The notes below the pieces were generated by a model that was given only the letters and a program-made list of their open reading frames with translations, was not told the origin of the DNA and did not search any database. 64,000 nucleotides of DNA from the NCBI GenBank assembly GCA_903632075.3, contig CAHIKZ030000391.1, forward strand, positions 2,385,001-2,449,000, in the 5' to 3' direction. The position numbers and the translations under genes were made by a program. The stretch comes from Acanthosepion pharaonis (Eukaryota > Mollusca > Cephalopoda > Sepiida > Sepiidae). Positions 33,601 through 43,339 of the stretch are shown one piece after another (the stretch's first letter is position 1; each line of letters opens with the position of its first letter).

Positions 33601-36262
33601 AATACGCATATATAAAATAAACATCTAAATAAATAAGAATATCAGAGACCGCAAAGATAAAATATGTCTCTTTGTTGACATAGCTAATGGAAAAGGAACA
33701 GAAAACAAGACAGTAAAAAATGTGTTGGAGGTTCTATTGCCAAAATAAGATATTCCAAAAAGACCTTAAGAAATTTTATAGTGAAATTGAAAAAGCGGTT
33801 ATACATATGAAAAAAACAGCATCTGCTGATAAAGTTTAGAAATTTTAGAAGATTATTTGGAGCTGTCCAAAGAAATATAACCCAAATGCATAGTGGATCT
33901 AATGAAAAAAGAGCGAATGATGGATAAACCGCTATAAAAATGGGAAAATATTACCAAAACTAATATGCAATCTCTAACGAAATCCCAAATATAGAATTGG
34001 TTATATCATCTGCGATCAAACAACAAAACTCTTGTACAGAATTTATCAATGTTTATTAGTAATCTCAATGAAGTCCCAGAATTTCTCTAGAGAAAAACGT
34101 GTGAAAAAGATGATCCGAAAGATTATAAGCCAATACCATATACGTTCACCACGTACAAATTGCTCACGTCTGTCCTGACGAAGTTTACTTATTATTTTCT
34201 CTAAGATAATAACATTCTACTTCTGGAACATAAGGGATGCAGGAGAGTTTCATATGATTTTAAAAGATCAACTATTGATAAACAAAATTAACCTGGGAAA
34301 CTACAGAAAACCAGGTCGAAATCTCAGTACAGCATAGACAGACTACCGTAAAGACATAGTGCGCCAAAATTCTGGATTATTAAGATTTTGGAAATGTACA
34401 AACTCTCTTCGTTATTAGTAAAGTTACTTAGACACAGCAGGAGAATGTGGAAAACCACATCATACCTAAATCACACTAGAGGAACTGCCATCCAGAATCG
34501 CCTGAATATCCGACGACGATTCTTTGAAGGAGGCTCCCTGTCACCTCTTTTGTTTTTTCTCTCCTTAATTCTCCTTAAGCATTGACAATATGATAATAGC
34601 TGTGGATACAAATTAAACAAAATTCTTCAACCAGATATTCTATATGGATGATCTCAAACTTTTAGACAAAAATGACAGCGATTTGAAGAGTATCCTCAAT
34701 AATGTATAATGCTTCATAGATATGGACTTCGAAATAAAAGGACAAAATAAAATTTAAGAAAAGGAGAATTACTAGAAACACTCATTAGCTCTAGATTTTG
34801 CGACAAAGACGAGGGAAATGGAACAAGACGAAGGCTATAGGTACCTAAGAATTAGCGAAAGTGATGGAATACATCATACCTAAATGAAAGAAAAAGAAAG
34901 GAATATTACAGATCTGTGCCTCTGGCACTATATACTGAACTGAATTCTAAAAAAAAAAAAAACAGAATATCAGTAATAAACACATTGGCTGTCCCTGTAG
35001 TGCAATAGTTTAAACACCCTTTACTGTACCGTAGATGATATTAAGCGAATGGACGCCAATATGAGAAAGCTTCTCATTTGCCATCACATGCATCCTCCCA
35101 AGGTTGATGTTGATTGTCTCTATCTACCCAGATCTGAAGGGGGCAGAGGATTAGTTCAACTAGAACTGTCTGACAAAACTACAACAATTGGCCTTCATCA
35201 ATGATACCTGGAAACTACAGAAGACTGAGTGATGACCTGTGTCAAATAACGCGAAAAACTTTATTCAATAATAAAGGCAGGACAAGATCAAAATGGGGTT
35301 TCAAGTGGGTGAAGAAATGCAACCTTAAAAAATGAAGCAAAGGCAAATGCAATCGACAAGATACAGAAACGATGGCAGGATAAACCTCTTCACGATCAAT
35401 ATTCTGTCGTAAGCAACAAGCTGATATAGACAGACGCCATAGCCGAAAGTGGCGAGGGAGAAAAGCTGAAACTGATGGTTTTATATTTTCCTGCACAGGA
35501 AAAATGCTATCAATTTGCGTGGTATTTGCAGCCACTGAATATAAACCCGGCACGAGAGAGGTGCCAATATCTGCATTGGAATATGCCAATTTACGGAAAA
35601 GAAACTGCAAGTAATATGCATGGACACCATCCAAACAAAGTTACGGATATAGGTACTGTAAGAATTTTACAGAACTTTACAATAAACACAGACAGAACAA
35701 TCAAAGAGAATTCCGAATATATTGTTCTCAGAAACCGAAAAGAAAAGAAAAATGTGTCTTGCTATTAACATGGTGGTCGCTGCAGACTGCATCTTTGAAG
35801 ATCTTCAAAAAACTATCAAAATTGAAGGACCTTTAAATCGAAATCTGACAAATGTGGCACATGAGGATAGCAACCGCTCCAATTGTAGTTGGAACCCTCA
35901 GATTGATTGGAAAAGATTCATTGAAGTGATTCCTGGTAGACGATGCCTTAAAGAAATACAAAAGACTGTAACACACCTTACAAAGTGCTTTATCTATGGA
36001 AAATATGGGTGATCTCAGTTTGTATTTTCTGTCTATTTTTCCTCAAAAAGTGCTCACTGAGAATGTCATTATGTCTTTTCTGAACTTAGGTTTCTGGTTG
36101 GGACCCGGAAAGAAATGAGTACACACCAGAAATCAAATATAATAATAATAATAATATATATTTTTTTTTTGTCAGTGGAAAGTGTCATGGCGCCATTTCT
36201 AACCTTAGGTCCCTGGGCGGGACCCGGAAAGAAATGTGTAAACGCCAGAAATCAAAGAAAAT
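33601..36262 (+). pseudogene. RLE-type LINE, copy D (RT through 3' end, plus)
   Basis: The longest copy. Order: IEKAVIHMKKTASADKV-like (about 33790), DYKPIPYTFTTYKLLTSVLT (about 34120-34180), KGCRRVSYDFKRSTIDKQN (34232-34290), DYRK (about 34340), SLSPLLFFLSLI (34537-34570) and the catalytic YMDD at 34641-34652. Then MRKLLICHHMHPPKVDVDCL and YLPRSEGGRGLVQLEL (35063-35165), KQRQMQSTRYRNDG (about 35330), QYLHWNMPIYGKETASN (35560-35610), INTDRTIKENSEYIVLRNRK (endonuclease region) and 36004 as the last frame. Frameshifts and stops separate most blocks. The 3' tail (36050-36262) carries two tandem versions of the 'TAGGT...GGGACCCGGAAAGAAATG' end, each followed by AAT units. Confidence 0.8.
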
Positions 36263-36805
36263 AAAAATGATAATAATAATAATCATTATCATGATAAAGA
36301 CAATAATAACAATAAATTTTGTTCGATAAATATATATTTAGAAGGAAAATTATTTCTAACCAAAGAAAGCAATTTATTTCCAAATAGAAATTTTCTATCG
36401 GTTAGAAAAAAGTGTATGAAACATTATGAAATATTAAGAATGCATGGTTGCTTTTCAGTTTGTTTTTTTTTTTTTTTTTTTGTTTTTTTCATTGATGGTG
36501 ACTCGCAGTTTTCTTAAACTCATGTAGAATTAGACAAATATTTCTTATCCTTGTAGCACAATTATGAAAATGTATTCGGAAAATACGATGTTTAATATTT
36601 ACAGAAGTGAATCTGTTAGGTTGAACTCGCAATATGCAGTTGGCTATGTGTATGGGTGTTTGAATGTTCTCCGTGGTCAATTTTCTAAAAAAGTGTGTTT
36701 GAATCTATAAAAACCTCACCCCTCTTATCACTTGATTTCAGTGGGTCGTCTTTTAAAATGAAAGCTTGGTTCCATGAAATTCGAAATCGAAATGAGAGTT
36801 TTATC
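36263..36805. other. Unassigned; contains a T-run
   Basis: T-run at 36462-36488; otherwise nothing recognised. Confidence 0.4.
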
Positions 36806-36807
36806 TA

Positions 36808-36876
<69 letters not shown>

Positions 36877-36921
36877 ATAAAGAGAGAGAGATATTTAGAT
36901 AATAAAATATATTTTTAACTT

Positions 36922-36964
<43 letters not shown>

Positions 36965-37010
36965 ATATATATAAAGAGAGAGATATTTAGATAATAAAAA
37001 TATATTTTAA

Positions 37011-37072
<62 letters not shown>
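36806..37072. repeat. Duplicated (TA)n-(TG)n block
   Basis: Two copies of the unit TA tract, TG tract, 'TATAAAGAGAGAGATATTT', 'AGATAATAAAATATA' (about 36806-36924 and 36925-37015), then a third TA tract to 37069. Confidence 0.85.
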
Positions 37073-37075
<3 letters not shown>

Positions 37076-37290
37076 TAGAGCGTGTGTAAATACAAGATTT
37101 GTTACTGCGGCCCCATCCTGTTCAATAAGCCAACAGAGTAAACCGTAAATGACTGTAATTGTTACATATTATGTCCTATTGACCATCCATCACATATAAA
37201 TAAACGAGCTATTATCCATCACATATCGCCAGAAGATTGCGTCTAATATGAAACAGATGGTCAGCAGTCGGCATGGAACTCAGTGCCCAT

Positions 37291-37291
<1 letters not shown>
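37073..37291. other. Short interval related to the 30.4-kb palindrome
   Basis: It begins 'AGAGCGTGTGTAAATA', as at 30415-30430, and 37205-37265 resembles one arm of the 30445-30549 palindrome (AAGATTGCGTCTAATATGAA, then ACAGATGGTC). A decayed single copy of that element. Confidence 0.5.

Positions 37292-37324
<33 letters not shown>
37292..37324. repeat. (TA)n microsatellite
   Basis: Short TA tract. Confidence 0.9.
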
Positions 37325-37327
<3 letters not shown>

Positions 37328-37421
37328 AGTAAAATGTTATAGTCGTTCCAACGAGAGAGAAATTTATATTTTATAAAAGAGAGAAACCACAAACGTTTTT
37401 TAGTTAAATATGGATTTGTTT

Positions 37422-37428
<7 letters not shown>
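37325..37428 (+). repeat. TA-flanked short element K, copy 1
   Basis: Contains GTTCCAACGAGAGAGAAA and 'AAACCACAAACGTTTTTTAG'. The inverted counterpart is at 41045-41150. TA tracts lie on both sides. Confidence 0.6.

Positions 37429-37488
<60 letters not shown>
37429..37488. repeat. (TA)n microsatellite
   Basis: About 60 bp. Confidence 0.95.
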
Positions 37489-37493
<5 letters not shown>

Positions 37494-37579
37494 AAGAACA
37501 GTAAGATATAAAATCCGGTGTTCTTATAGATATTTTTATTTTTACAAAATAGTGCTCAATGTAAATTTACAGAGCATTA

Positions 37580-37842
37580 ATATTATAAATTAATTGATTT
37601 AAAATATGGTTATTTTCGCTACACAGTTCCAACCATGTTTCAAAAATAGAAGCTAAAAACCCCTAATTTAATTTTGCAATTAAATTAAAACATTAAAAAA
37701 GTTACTCCAAAATTCGCTTGAAGATGAAATGGAACTCATGCTTTTAATTTAATTGCAAAATTAAATTAGGGGTTTAGCTTCTATTTTTGAAACATGGTTG
37801 GAACTGTAGCGAAAAATAACCATATTTTAAATCAATTAATTA

Positions 37843-37848
<6 letters not shown>
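37580..37848. repeat. Long inverted repeat between TA tracts
   Basis: The left arm about 37580-37695 and right arm about 37738-37848 are near-identical inverted copies (for example GGTTATTTTCGCTACACAGT against its complement near 37800). The spacer is about 45 bases. The right arm has GAAACATGG...ACTGTAGCGAAA and the spacer TTCGCTTGAAGA, so a hammerhead-like order with stem I UUCGC/GCGAA is possible. C3 would be changed and stem II is not convincing. Confidence 0.75.

Positions 37849-37899
<51 letters not shown>
37849..37899. repeat. (TA)n microsatellite
   Basis: About 50 bp. Confidence 0.95.
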
Positions 37900-37901
<2 letters not shown>

Positions 37902-37904
37902 GCT

Positions 37905-37957
37905 TTATATTTCTGCTACACGTGTTACGGTCTTGGGATATTCTTCAGACAAATAAA
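37905..37957 (-). ncRNA. Decayed hammerhead-like motif, family H-E
   Basis: Minus strand: UUUGU, CUGAAGA (RC of 37942-37948), a broken stem II, GUA in place of GAA, ACACGUGU, A, GCAGAA. The outer stem still pairs with G-U changes. Homologous to the better motif at 40988-41032. Confidence 0.45.
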
Positions 37958-38112
37958 ACTAATACATTTTTAAAAGGAATAAGTTTTCCTTATGTTGTTT
38001 TAATGACTCATTGTTGGTTTTCAGTATTTGTTAGTGAGCCTTGAACTCCTTTCTGGACATTGGCAAAAAGAAATTGCTCTATAAATATAAGCGTCTTATA
38101 TGCGACTATATA

Positions 38113-38158
38113 CGATAGATAGATAGATAGATAGAGATAGATAGATAGATAGATAGAA
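38113..38158. repeat. (GATA)n microsatellite
   Basis: Two GATA blocks separated by a GAGATA. Confidence 0.95.
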
Positions 38159-38560
38159 AAATGTTCTATACATGTAAAATATTTCTGTATTTTTTTCCTT
38201 CAAGTTTTGGAAGGTGGATAATGTGGAGTTATAAGCAAGTGAATAATAAAAACAGTGATAAAATTATAAAAAAAAGAAGACAAAAATGAATTAAAGTGGC
38301 CAAACTTTAATCCGAAAAAAATATATAAAAAAATTGAAATAGAAATGCGCTTGTATACACGCATCAACGTAAGCTTTCTGATGAAGTCCTAAAGGCCAAA
38401 ACGCGATAATATATATATATATCTAATTTATCCTTATTTTACTATGCACACACAGACATACACAAATATATAGACTCATATGTCAGAGTGTGTGTTTATT
38501 TAGATGTTAATTAATCATACAAGTCCTCATGCAGGAAGCCCCATCTAATTTACTTGAAAA
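38159..38560. other. Mostly unassigned; hammerhead-like scrap at 38378-38410
   Basis: CTGATGA (38378-38384) is followed by an imperfect hairpin (GUCC...GGCC), AAA in place of GAA, and ACGCGATAA, then a short TA tract. The order is hammerhead-like, but too many core positions have changed to call one. Confidence 0.3.
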
Positions 38561-38659
38561 ATTTTTTGATGTAATTCAAGCTGACATCTTGGTTTCAATC
38601 ATTTTTCAACCGCCCTAACGAACCTACTCTGGGCCTTTGCTAAATATTCATGTTTAATT

Positions 38660-38992
38660 GCGTTGATGAGCATTGCTATTTGTTACCTGAAGCTCGGTCT
38701 CATCAATTATAAACAGTTATCAGCTTATGAGGATTTAACTGTCTGTTCTATGCTGTTTATCTCCAACTTCTTTTTCCGGATTCTTGCTTTCAAGTCATCT
38801 ACAATCTACAGAAGTATAAATGGAGTATCAATCTTTATTTTGCTTCTCCTTGAATCGTGTTTTTGTATGGTCCTTTTTCTTCATTAACGTTTTCTCCTTC
38901 CTTCATTCTACTCTCTTTCATCATCAGTAGCCTTTTGCGTCTTAGTGGATACATCGCCTTGCTTGGGGTGAATTGATTTAAAAAAAAAAAAC
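38660..38992 (+). pseudogene. Jockey-like LINE 3' end
   Basis: The plus strand near 38760-38850 reads CFQVIYNLQKYKWSINLYFA, equivalent to the C-terminal 'CFP--YNLQ-FK-NVNRYL' of the family. The tail at 38880-38990 holds GTAGCCTTTTGCGTCTTAGT and GGGGTGAATTGATTTAAAA, shared with 32930-32995 and 60010-60070. Ends in an A-run. Confidence 0.6.
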
Positions 38993-39269
38993 TTTTTATG
39001 TTAACGGACTTAACACTTTGCAGACTTTTGTTCACATGGACTGAAGTCTTACCCATCCATTGGTTATGAAGAAATTATCTACCCGCTCTGGCATATTATG
39101 ATCTTCTTTCTATTTTTTTTTTTTGTATTTATCTTTGCTTCGTTTTGTACTGCGTTTTGTATGCGACGAAAATTACACCTGAACGCCCGATACAAAACTA
39201 TATTTATTTAGCACTGATAGAAAAATTGCGAGTGAATTAACCTTGGCATTTGCAGCTGGTTTAATGGTA
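38993..39269. other. Unassigned
   Basis: No recognisable feature. Confidence 0.4.
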
Positions 39270-39456
39270 CCGTGTAACCCGGATATAAGAGACCCGGATA
39301 TAAGAGAAACCCGGATATAAGAGAGATTTTCTCTGGTCCCAAATTAGAGCCCATACTTACCTAAACAAAATAGACCAAACCCGGATATAAGATAAACCCG
39401 GATATAAGAGACTTCTTCTCTGGTCCCGACAACTCTCTTATATCCGGGTCACACTG
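39270..39456. mobile_element. Pogo/Tigger-like MITE with TA target duplication
   Basis: Left end CCGTGTAACCCGGATATAAG, right end the inverse of CAGTGTGACCCGGATATAAG. TA flanks both sides (39268-39269 and 39457-39458). The 187-bp body repeats 'ACCCGGATATAAGAGA' at the left end three times and twice more near the right end. The TIR style and the TA target fit pogo-like elements; no transposase is encoded. Confidence 0.75.
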
Positions 39457-39458
39457 TA

Positions 39459-40261
39459 TCCCATACGTATCCGCTCAATTTTTCCTTACAGCCGTTTTTG
39501 TTAGTTCCGTTCTTAGAAAGACTTCGAGTGACTGAACCATGTAAGTCTATAGAGAACAAAATAATTCTACGAATAGCGCTACAAATCGCAAAGAATTTTA
39601 CCAAATGACAGAATAAGCATCTTTCCGATAACAAACACAACAAACGTGGATAGCAGATACAAAAAAGAAATAATGTCGGCGTAAGCAACTTGTTGACTTT
39701 CCTCACCATTTGAAACAAAAGTTATGGAAAGAAAACCCCTATCAATAATACAAAAAAAGATCGATACCGTTTTTAACCGAAAGGCATTATATATTTAATG
39801 CGTCGGCAATGCTAACTTCTCTGTTAATGAATGTTGTATATTTTGGTTTAAGAAAACGTATAACATCTCTATCACCATTACCATTTTATAGTATATACAT
39901 TTCAATCGTTTTCGGGAAGATGGTCTAATTAATGGAGGTTAAGTTTTCAGCTCTGTATCGAACATGTCAGCAGTTTTGTAGATGTGTGGCATTGAAATTT
40001 GTATAGTATTAGAAATACGTAAAGATTGGAACATAACATTGTTAGCAGTGGCATAGATAATTTTTACAGCTTTAAGCTCGAGTTCTGTTCCGTTGTTGAT
40101 GGTTAGTTAAAAAAAGCAGGAGACACTCCATCGCGTGCAGGTTCGTGGAAACCCATGCCAAAAATATTCAATATTCCCGGTATTCAACAGTTATTGCCGT
40201 CCGCTAAACTTAATCACGACTAAATATACATAACATATTTCAAATAAAGTATAAAATTTTA
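39459..40261. other. Unassigned
   Basis: Minus frame 39449-39718 (89 codons) overlaps the MITE end and has no motif. Otherwise nothing recognised. Confidence 0.4.
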
Positions 40262-40545
40262 AATTACATCTAACTCACTGATGTCTTCTCTCTCACTTCC
40301 TCACTTGGTCAATTTACATATGCTTAATATGGCCCGTCAAAAATTTGTAAATTTCTTTTCATTTTTTGTTTCAACCTTTCGAAGTAAAGTCTGATGATCC
40401 ACAGTCCTTTAAAAGAGCTCTGGTGAAATAATTTATTACATACAACCTTAAAGTGGTCTGTTTTTATTTAAATTATTTGCACTGGATTTACATTGAACTC
40501 TGGATTTTTCCTCCTTGGATTTACCCATACGGATTACCTAGTTTT
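40262..40545 (+). mobile_element. Hammerhead-like element, copy 2 (family H-A)
   Basis: Closely matches 2036-2325 over its length. CTGATGA is at 40391-40397 and GAA at 40425-40427, with a stem II hairpin between them that has two mismatches. It ends at a short TA tract. Confidence 0.55.
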
Positions 40546-40690
40546 ATATATATATACTGTAACTTCATTTTAACGGATTAATGGGGGGTATCGTTCGTTA
40601 AAGCCATTTTTCCGTTAATTTAAAGCACTTTCTTTCCTTACCTAAAAACACCCACTACAGTACACAAATATTGTAAATGAATGTAAATTC
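40546..40690 (+). mobile_element. Possible pogo-like TIR end
   Basis: TACTGTAACTTCATTTTAAC then GGATTAATGGGG resembles the 'TACAGT...TTATAACGG' ends of pogo-like elements and sits in a TA tract. The opposite end was not found. Confidence 0.35.
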
Positions 40691-40808
40691 GGTATATAGG
40701 CATGTGTAATTTATTTTCAGTTACTCTATACCTTGTAATAAATTTGAAAAGTTTTAAAGGTAGATCCCGCGTTCGTTGGTTCCGAAACCATTAATTTTTT
40801 GTTTTGCA

Positions 40809-40876
<68 letters not shown>
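40809..40876. repeat. (TA)n microsatellite
   Basis: About 66 bp. Confidence 0.95.
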
Positions 40877-40878
<2 letters not shown>

Positions 40879-40987
40879 GGATTACTAACACAAAAACAGA
40901 GAATGTCTCATATCGAGAATATTTAACAGTGAAAAACATAAGGAAAAAAAAAATTAATTATTTTTAATAATTGTTGGAAATCTCCGC

Positions 40988-41032
40988 TTTTACCTGAAGA
41001 CGGTCGCGAGACCAGAAACACGTGTAGTAAAA
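40988..41032 (+). ncRNA. Hammerhead ribozyme motif (family H-E)
   Basis: Stem I UUUUAC (40988-40993) pairs perfectly with GUAAAA (41027-41032). The core is CUGAAGA (40994-41000). Stem II GGUC/GACC has a GCGA (GNRA) tetraloop, with a C-A mismatch at its base. GAA is at 41015-41017. Stem III is the palindromic ACACGUGU (41018-41025), and the cleavage-site nucleotide is A41026. A self-complementary short stem III is the form described in Penelope-like elements. The base mismatch may lower activity. Confidence 0.65.
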
Positions 41033-41044
41033 TTATGGAAAATG

Positions 41045-41146
41045 AAGCATAATTTTTAAAAAATCCACACGACAACCAAAAACGTTTGCAGCACCTCTCT
41101 TCTTTTTAATATACATACTTTTCTCTCGTTGGAACCACTACAACCT

Positions 41147-41149
<3 letters not shown>
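41045..41149 (-). repeat. TA-flanked short element K, copy 2 (inverted)
   Basis: Reverse-complement match to 37325-37428 (GGTTCCAACGAGAGAAAA and GCAAACGTTTTTGGTTGTC on the minus strand). It directly follows the H-E hammerhead and precedes a TA tract. Confidence 0.6.

Positions 41150-41221
<72 letters not shown>
41150..41221. repeat. (TA)n microsatellite
   Basis: About 70 bp. Confidence 0.95.
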
Positions 41222-41225
<4 letters not shown>

Positions 41226-41585
41226 CAATTGTGTATATAGAAACTCCAATAATCCATCTTTTCTTCTTTTGATTGTCAGTGACTTAGTAACTCGGGCGAG
41301 TTTTTTTTGCCTTGTGTGGCAAACGGGCTAAGAAAAGATCAAACGCTAATAGCAGATATACCTGATTAGTATTCGCCACTGATTAACTTTAATAGAAATA
41401 TGATTAAATTAAAATTGAAATGAAATATTCGTTGGTTAAAATAAATGCTGTTCGAGTCATATATTCACGAATTATTTCTGTATCTACGTCTGCTTTTACC
41501 ACATAGAAATCGATATTCGATATGACGTAAAAGCCAGGATAATAGTTTAAAATAATCTCGTTTTCAAAACATGCATTTACAGTAT
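41222..41585. other. Unassigned
   Basis: No recognisable feature. Confidence 0.4.
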
Positions 41586-42085
41586 TATGAGAGTATTGCA
41601 ATACAGTTTTCCTGCTCGATCACACTACTATTCCGATGCCATCTCTATACTGATAATACCAAGAATTAAAAGGTTTCGCACGCGGAAGTTGAAGTACGGA
41701 AACGAAAACGAAATGCTGGTTTATAAAGAAAGACAGCATAGAAATAACACAGTAGTCCATAGAATGATAAAAAGCAGGCAGAGTAATAAGCAATTGGTGT
41801 TTTGCTTAGCATCTCGAGTCAGAAGGCCCGCTGTCGAAGACAGCGTCATATTCAATTGAGATGAGCATTCATGTCAATAACGTGAATGGATCACCCTCAA
41901 GAAGGATTCAGTGTCATCGAAGGAGAGACTTTTGCCCTTGCATTTCCAGCGAGCGAGGTCTATCACGGGCAGCTGGTTTTGATAGAAAGCGGACAAATGG
42001 AGAATGAATGCCTATATGGGACACGGCGAACGGCATCTCTGGGTCGGATAGTTTCACTCACCCCTTTGTTCTACGAGAATTGAAA
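41586..42085 (+). other. Less AT-rich island with two open frames
   Basis: Frames 41587-41859 (90 codons) and 41886-42083 (65 codons, starting MDHPQEGFSVIEGETFALAF) lie in DNA of more even composition than its surroundings. I do not recognise either protein. There is no signal peptide, membrane segment or motif that identifies it. It could be an exon, the leader of a retroelement or chance. Confidence 0.25.
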
Positions 42086-42383
42086 GAAATCGTTGGCGAA
42101 TCTCTGTCATTTCTCATTAGGATGGAGGGCTTGTGAAATGGCAGACTTATGCGCTCATGCAAAAGAAGACCGACGCAATTAAGAATATAAGAAGACAGTG
42201 TGTTTTCGATTTCTTTTTCCTCTCTCAAATCTGCATTTGCACTAAGGGTATTTTAATTTTTAACACGTTGAGTTTCGATATATTTAGTTCATACCAATAC
42301 CTTTCCAAAGGGTATTCGCACGTAAGGGAATGTAATGTATTCGACTGGAATTGAATTCTAACTCGGCTCAACGGCTCTTCAAT
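42086..42383. other. Unassigned
   Basis: No recognisable feature. Confidence 0.4.
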
Positions 42384-42414
42384 GCACACACACACACACA
42401 CACGCCCACACGCG

Positions 42415-42495
<81 letters not shown>
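42384..42495. repeat. (CA)n-(TA)n microsatellite
   Basis: Interrupted CA tract (42384-42425) passing into about 68 bp of TA. Confidence 0.95.
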
Positions 42496-42498
<3 letters not shown>

Positions 42499-42584
42499 CA
42501 AGTATAGGATTGGTGTATACAGAATAAATTCCAATAGCCAACAATTACTATTCTTAAAAGAGTAAAGTAGAGCAAATATAAGGG

Positions 42585-42780
42585 TAGAGCAAATATAATT
42601 ATTTATTCGAAAATAAATAACATAAATATGTTATAAAATCACTACAAAGTAGCCATTTTATTTCAACACCTCTGTTTTCTTGTGAAGTGATGATGTTGAA
42701 AAGACACCAGTGGTGTTGAAAGAAAATGGCTATTTTTGTAGTGATTTTATAACATATTCATGTTATAGTTTTCGAATAAA

Positions 42781-42783
<3 letters not shown>
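42585..42783. repeat. Inverted repeat beside a TA tract
   Basis: The left arm about 42585-42670 pairs with the right arm about 42707-42783, sharing AATCACTACAAA / TTTGTAGTGATT and GGTGTTGAAA / TTTCAACACC. The spacer of about 35 bases contains GTGATGATGTTGAAAAGACA. The same design as the palindromes at 30.4, 30.7 and 37.6 kb. Confidence 0.75.

Positions 42784-42846
<63 letters not shown>
42784..42846. repeat. (TA)n microsatellite
   Basis: About 62 bp. Confidence 0.95.
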
Positions 42847-42850
<4 letters not shown>

Positions 42851-43339
42851 GCAAATTGCCTAATATCTATTGACCTTTCACACTTCCCAGTACCTTGTCC
42901 CTCAGAATTTCGTCGTGACAAGAACTTTTCTGTACCTCCTCTTATATAAAGTAACTGCGAAATATACTATATTCAACAACCATTCCGTGCATGTGAATAT
43001 TTGTAGCTTTTTTCAGTGAATGTCACTTTCTCAGAATATCATTATTTAGAATGTGCGTTTTCGTGTATCGAGAACGGGATTGGTCGGGTAGTGGGAATTC
43101 AGAAATAGATGGTGGGTGTAGATGGGAGAGGAAGAGGAAATAATGCAAATATAGAACGGTGGGGGTAAAAAAAACATCGAATGGAAAACTGCACTGAACT
43201 ATGTTGGCAGGATTCATTCTGAGAATGAGGACTGTCAAGATGGCTGACAAGATACCGAAACTTTTATCAATAGGAAATCCCCGTATTAATAACAACCTTT
43301 TCTTCTGCATCTCTCTTTCCCGACTCTCTTTCTCATTAT
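42847..43339. other. Unassigned
   Basis: Overlapping short frames on both strands; none recognisable. Confidence 0.35.

Noticed and set aside
42670..42710. GTGATGA...GTGTTGAAA in the 42.6-kb palindrome as a hammerhead
   Set aside because: C3 is G, stem I does not pair, and stem II is offset from the core.
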